A stretch of DNA of 8,564 nucleotides from Deltaproteobacteria bacterium. GTDB lineage: Bacteria; Desulfobacterota_B; Binatia; UBA9968. Under the pieces are notes generated by a model that did not search any database, was not told the DNA's origin, and worked only from the letters and a program-made list of their open reading frames with translations. Location of the stretch: positions 1-8,564 of the forward strand of contig JACPSF010000111.1 of assembly GCA_016193385.1 (NCBI GenBank). Direction: 5' to 3'. The position numbers and the translations under genes were made by a program. Shown here piece by piece: positions 5,576 through 8,564 of the stretch (positions within the stretch are counted from its first letter, which is position 1; every line of letters starts with the position of its first letter).

Positions 5576-8320
5576 ATGGAATTGGCCAAGGCATATTCTC
5601 ACAAAGATGTCGAAGCGAAGTGGTACCCGTACTGGGTCGAGAGGGGCTATTTCCGGCCTGCGGGGCCGGCGCGTTCCTATTTTTCGATGGTGATCCCTCC
5701 GCCCAACATCACCGGTTCGCTGCACATGGGACATGCCCTTAACAACACCCTCCAGGATGTTCTCTGTCGGTATAAAAGGATGGACGGCTATCAAGTGTTG
5801 TGGGTTCCGGGGACCGATCACGCCGGGATTGCGACGCAGAACGTCGTCGAGCGCCAGCTGGCCGAGCAGGGGTTGAGTCGGACTGAGCTGGGAAGGGAGA
5901 AATTTATCGAACGGGTCTGGGCCTGGCGGGAGCAGGCAGGGCACACGATCCTGCATCAGCTGAGAGCGTTGGGTGGTTCTTGTGACTGGAGCCGGGAGCG
6001 GTTCACCATGGACGAGGGACTGTCTGTGGCCGTCCGCGAGGCTTTTGTGCGCCTTTGGCGGGACGGGTTGCTATACCGCGCGGAGCGCTTGATCAATTGG
6101 TGCCCCCGCTGCCGGACTGCCCTGGCCGATATCGAAGTGGTCCACGAGGAGACCGAGGGGCACCTGTGGTATGTCCGCTACCCCCTGATCGAGGATCCGT
6201 CCCAGGGCGTTGTGGTCGCGACGACTCGGCCCGAAACCATGCTCGGGGATACGGCCGTGGCGGTTCATCCGGAAGATCCGCGCTACCAGCGTTTCCTGGG
6301 GAAGAAAGTCCGACTGCCGATCGTCGGACGGGAAATTCCCATTATCCCAGACCCCTTCGTCGACCGCGAATTTGGTACCGGCGCCTTGAAGATCACCCCC
6401 GGACATGACTTTAACGATTTCGAAATCGGCGAAAGGCACGGCCTCAGCAAAGTCTGCATCTTCGACGCGGAGGCCCGCATCGACCCTTCACCGTTCCTGA
6501 ACGAAGCCGGTGGCGAGCCGGAATGGTTGAGCCGCTATCGGGCTAAGGATCGATGGGAAGCGAGAAAAGTCATCGTCGAAGAGCTTAGGGAAAAGGGCCT
6601 TCTAGAAAGAATCGAGCCCTATCGCCATGCGCTTGGCCGCTGCTATCGCTGTCAGACGGTGGTTGAGCCCTACCTTACACCCCAGTGGTTCGTCAAGGCC
6701 AAGCCGCTGGCCGAGCCGGCCATCCTGGCAGTCAAGGAGGGCAAGATCAGAATTATTCCTGAGGGATGGACGAATTCTTATTTTGCGTGGATGGAAAACA
6801 TCAAGGATTGGTGTATTTCGAGACAGATTTGGTGGGGGCATCAAATCCCGGCGTGGTACTGCAAGCATTGCAACGAATCTCATGTTCTGGCGACCGGACT
6901 TGGGGAGACCATGTTCCTGCCCCAGGCCATGCCGCTGGTCCAGGGTGAAAGCCCGAAGCGCTGTCCCCAATGCGGCGGCGGCAGTTTTTTGCGGGACCCT
7001 GATGTACTCGACACCTGGTTCTCGTCGGCTCTGTGGCCTTTTTCCACGCTGGGATGGCCGGACAAAACAGAGGATTTGCGAACCTACTATCCGACTTCGG
7101 TACTGGTTACGGGGTTTGACATCTTGTTTTTCTGGGTTGCCCGCATGATCATGATGGGACTTAAGTTCATGGGAGACGTTCCTTTCCGGGATGTTTATAT
7201 CCATGCCCTGGTGCGCGATCAGGAAGGGCAGAAAATGTCCAAGTCGAAAGGCAATGTTATCGATCCCCTCGAAGTCATGGGGCGTTACGGGACGGATGCC
7301 TTTCGCTTCACCCTGGCTTCCCTGGCCGCGATGGGACGGGATATTAAACTTTCGGAAGAACGCATCGGCGGCTATCAGAATTTCGTCAACAAGCTGTGGA
7401 ACGCCGCCCGCTTCGTCTTGATGAATTCAAGCGAGGGGGTGCGCTCGGAAGAGAATTCCCGGGGCTCCTTTCGCCTGGAGGATATGAGCTTGGCGGATCG
7501 CTGGATCCTGTCGCGCTTGGCCTCGACGGTAGGTGCGGCGCGAGAGGCGCTGGACTCCTATCGCTACAATGACTACGCGCACCTCCTTTACCAGTTTACC
7601 TGGCACGAGTTTTGTGACTGGTACATCGAAATGAGCAAGCTTTCCCTGGGCGGAGCTTCAGGTGACCACCGCGAAAATACCCAAAGGATCCTCCTCTGCG
7701 TCCTGGAGGAAATCCTGCTCCTACTTCATCCCCTGATGCCGTTTGTGACCGAGGAGATTTGGCAGGGGTTGAGGGGACGGCGCGAGAGCATTATGATTCA
7801 GCCCTACCCACGGCCGGATTCCGGGTTGATCCAGCCGGAGGTCGAGAGCAGGATAAATTTTCTGATTGAAGTCATCCGGGCGGTCAGGAACCTGCGCGCC
7901 GAGCTGAACGTGCCGCCGGTCCGAGAGGCCAGAGTCATCCTTTTTGCACCACAAGAGCAGAGGGAGTTCCTCAGGACGCACGAATCGTATCTGCGCACCC
8001 TCGCGCGGGTGGGTGGGGTGGAATATCTAACGCAGGAGGAGAGACCCAAAGGAGCTGCCACGGCGGTGGTTGGACCCCTGGAGATCTATCTGCCGCTGGG
8101 AGACCTTATCGACATCAAAGAGGAAAAGAGACGGCTGGCCCAAGAGGTCGGCAAGCTGGAGGAAGAGTTGGAGCGTGTCCGGAGAAAACTCGGGAACAGG
8201 GATTTCCTCACCAAGGCCAAGGAAGAAGTCGTCCAGAGGGAGAGGGAGAAGGCCGACCTGTTTGAGGAGAAGATCCGGATGCTCAACCGGGGTCTGGAGC
8301 GGCTTCAGGAAATCCAATAG
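5576..8320 (+). CDS. valS: Valine--tRNA ligase (ValS)
   Basis: This cytoplasmic class Ia synthetase joins valine to tRNA-Val with ATP and hydrolyses mischarged threonyl-tRNA. The 914-residue length is normal for bacterial ValRS. Signatures in order: PPPNITGSLHMGH with the HIGH-type motif at 50-53; CPRC at 176-179; the CP1 editing domain with TTRPETMLGD at 216-225 and GTGALKITPGHD at 267-278; CYRC at 356-359; the WCISRQIWWGHQIPAWYC stretch around 412-429; zinc-type pairs CKHC at 429-432 and CPQC at 463-466; KMSKS at 553-557; a helical anticodon-binding domain; and a C-terminal coiled-coil arm from about 849 to 914, typical of bacterial ValRS. The start at 5576 gives the usual MELAKAY-type beginning. 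Its Shine-Dalgarno is weak, so translation is probably coupled to the receiver gene, which ends three bases before. Nothing is missing or odd. Confidence 0.98.
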   Translation: MELAKAYSHKDVEAKWYPYWVERGYFRPAGPARSYFSMVIPPPNITGSLHMGHALNNTLQDVLCRYKRMDGYQVLWVPGTDHAGIATQNVVERQLAEQGLSRTELGREKFIERVWAWREQAGHTILHQLRALGGSCDWSRERFTMDEGLSVAVREAFVRLWRDGLLYRAERLINWCPRCRTALADIEVVHEETEGHLWYVRYPLIEDPSQGVVVATTRPETMLGDTAVAVHPEDPRYQRFLGKKVRLPIVGREIPIIPDPFVDREFGTGALKITPGHDFNDFEIGERHGLSKVCIFDAEARIDPSPFLNEAGGEPEWLSRYRAKDRWEARKVIVEELREKGLLERIEPYRHALGRCYRCQTVVEPYLTPQWFVKAKPLAEPAILAVKEGKIRIIPEGWTNSYFAWMENIKDWCISRQIWWGHQIPAWYCKHCNESHVLATGLGETMFLPQAMPLVQGESPKRCPQCGGGSFLRDPDVLDTWFSSALWPFSTLGWPDKTEDLRTYYPTSVLVTGFDILFFWVARMIMMGLKFMGDVPFRDVYIHALVRDQEGQKMSKSKGNVIDPLEVMGRYGTDAFRFTLASLAAMGRDIKLSEERIGGYQNFVNKLWNAARFVLMNSSEGVRSEENSRGSFRLEDMSLADRWILSRLASTVGAAREALDSYRYNDYAHLLYQFTWHEFCDWYIEMSKLSLGGASGDHRENTQRILLCVLEEILLLLHPLMPFVTEEIWQGLRGRRESIMIQPYPRPDSGLIQPEVESRINFLIEVIRAVRNLRAELNVPPVREARVILFAPQEQREFLRTHESYLRTLARVGGVEYLTQEERPKGAATAVVGPLEIYLPLGDLIDIKEEKRRLAQEVGKLEEELERVRRKLGNRDFLTKAKEEVVQREREKADLFEEKIRMLNRGLERLQEIQ

Positions 8321-8339
8321 CTCTTGGGGAGGTGGGGGC

Positions 8340-8564
8340 ATGGACGTGCTGATCACTCTGCAAATCGAGCAACTGCTCAAGAATGCTTTAGAGGAGGATA
8401 TTGGTGCTGGCGACCTGACAACGCTCAGCACGGTTCCTTCCGAGGCCCGCGGCGTGGGACGGTTCCGCGCCAAACGGGATTGCGTGGTCGCTGGCCTGAT
8501 CGTGCTGGACAAGATATTTTCTCTGCTCGACCCCGCGGTGAACGTCCGGCGCCTGCGCCGCGAC
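8340..8564 (+). CDS. nadC: Nicotinate-nucleotide pyrophosphorylase (quinolinate phosphoribosyltransferase), 5' part
   Basis: The enzyme converts quinolinate and PRPP to nicotinate mononucleotide with release of CO2 in de novo NAD synthesis. Only the first 75 residues lie in the window; a full protein is about 280. The family's N-terminal hallmarks are clear: ALEEDIGAGDLTT at 16-28 and GRFRAKRDCVVAGL at 40-53, part of the N-terminal domain that closes over the neighbouring subunit's active site. The ATG at 8340 has GGAGGT (8328-8333) six bases upstream, a strong signal, and lies 19 bases after the valS stop, so it is probably the third gene of the operon. It is cut by the window end and shows no sign of damage. 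Confidence 0.95.
   Translation, partial: MDVLITLQIEQLLKNALEEDIGAGDLTTLSTVPSEARGVGRFRAKRDCVVAGLIVLDKIFSLLDPAVNVRRLRRD

Noticed and set aside
1..8564. CRISPR array, insertion sequence or toxin-antitoxin pair
   Set aside because: No regularly spaced repeats, no transposase motifs and no recognisable toxin or antitoxin domains on either strand.

Overview
The window looks like a junction between a bacterial chromosome and an integrated tailed-phage remnant. Positions from about 5000 to 8564 hold ordinary host genes on the + strand: a degenerate receiver-domain protein, a complete valyl-tRNA synthetase (valS) and the start of quinolinate phosphoribosyltransferase (nadC). Positions 6 to about 4600 hold seven small to mid-sized genes on the - strand that read away from the host genes. 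They are tightly packed, have good Shine-Dalgarno sequences, and include a large terminase. The host is a Gram-negative-type bacterium with GC-rich coding sequence. The ValS sequence and the receiver-valS-nadC order remind me of Methylomirabilota (NC10), Nitrospirota or Desulfobacterota, but I cannot place it from this window alone.

Phage side, in transcription order (right to left): a 132-aa protein with a GNxNAxxHG motif (4594-4196); a promoter followed at once by a strong UUCG hairpin with a U tract (4104-4017); a 269-aa coiled-coil protein (3995-3186); an 80-aa protein with a four-cysteine cluster (3180-2938); a doubtful 63-aa ORF (2937-2746); a 92-aa basic protein (2736-2458) that overlaps the terminase start by four bases; the terminase large subunit (2461-981); and a 318-aa or 267-aa protein with two copies of a short motif (962-6). 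The terminase is broken. It loses about two dozen residues around Walker B and shifts frame at about 1968-1981, so the element is probably a defective prophage. No integrase, portal or capsid gene lies in the window.

Junction (4595-5035): on the - strand a near-consensus promoter (5006-4979) leads into the first 46 nt of a tRNA-Leu(CAG) gene (4949-4904). It is recognisable through the anticodon loop, and then the sequence stops matching a tRNA. The most economical reading is that this tRNA was the integration site and that its 3' half lies elsewhere or is lost. Between the tRNA half and the first phage gene, two pairs of a 7-bp repeat (TGGACAC) in inverted orientation flank a palindrome. That layout resembles an integrase attachment region, but this is inference.

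On the host side the three + strand genes are separated by 3 and 19 bases and form a likely operon: ValS supplies valyl-tRNA, NadC works in NAD synthesis, and the receiver protein is of unknown role.
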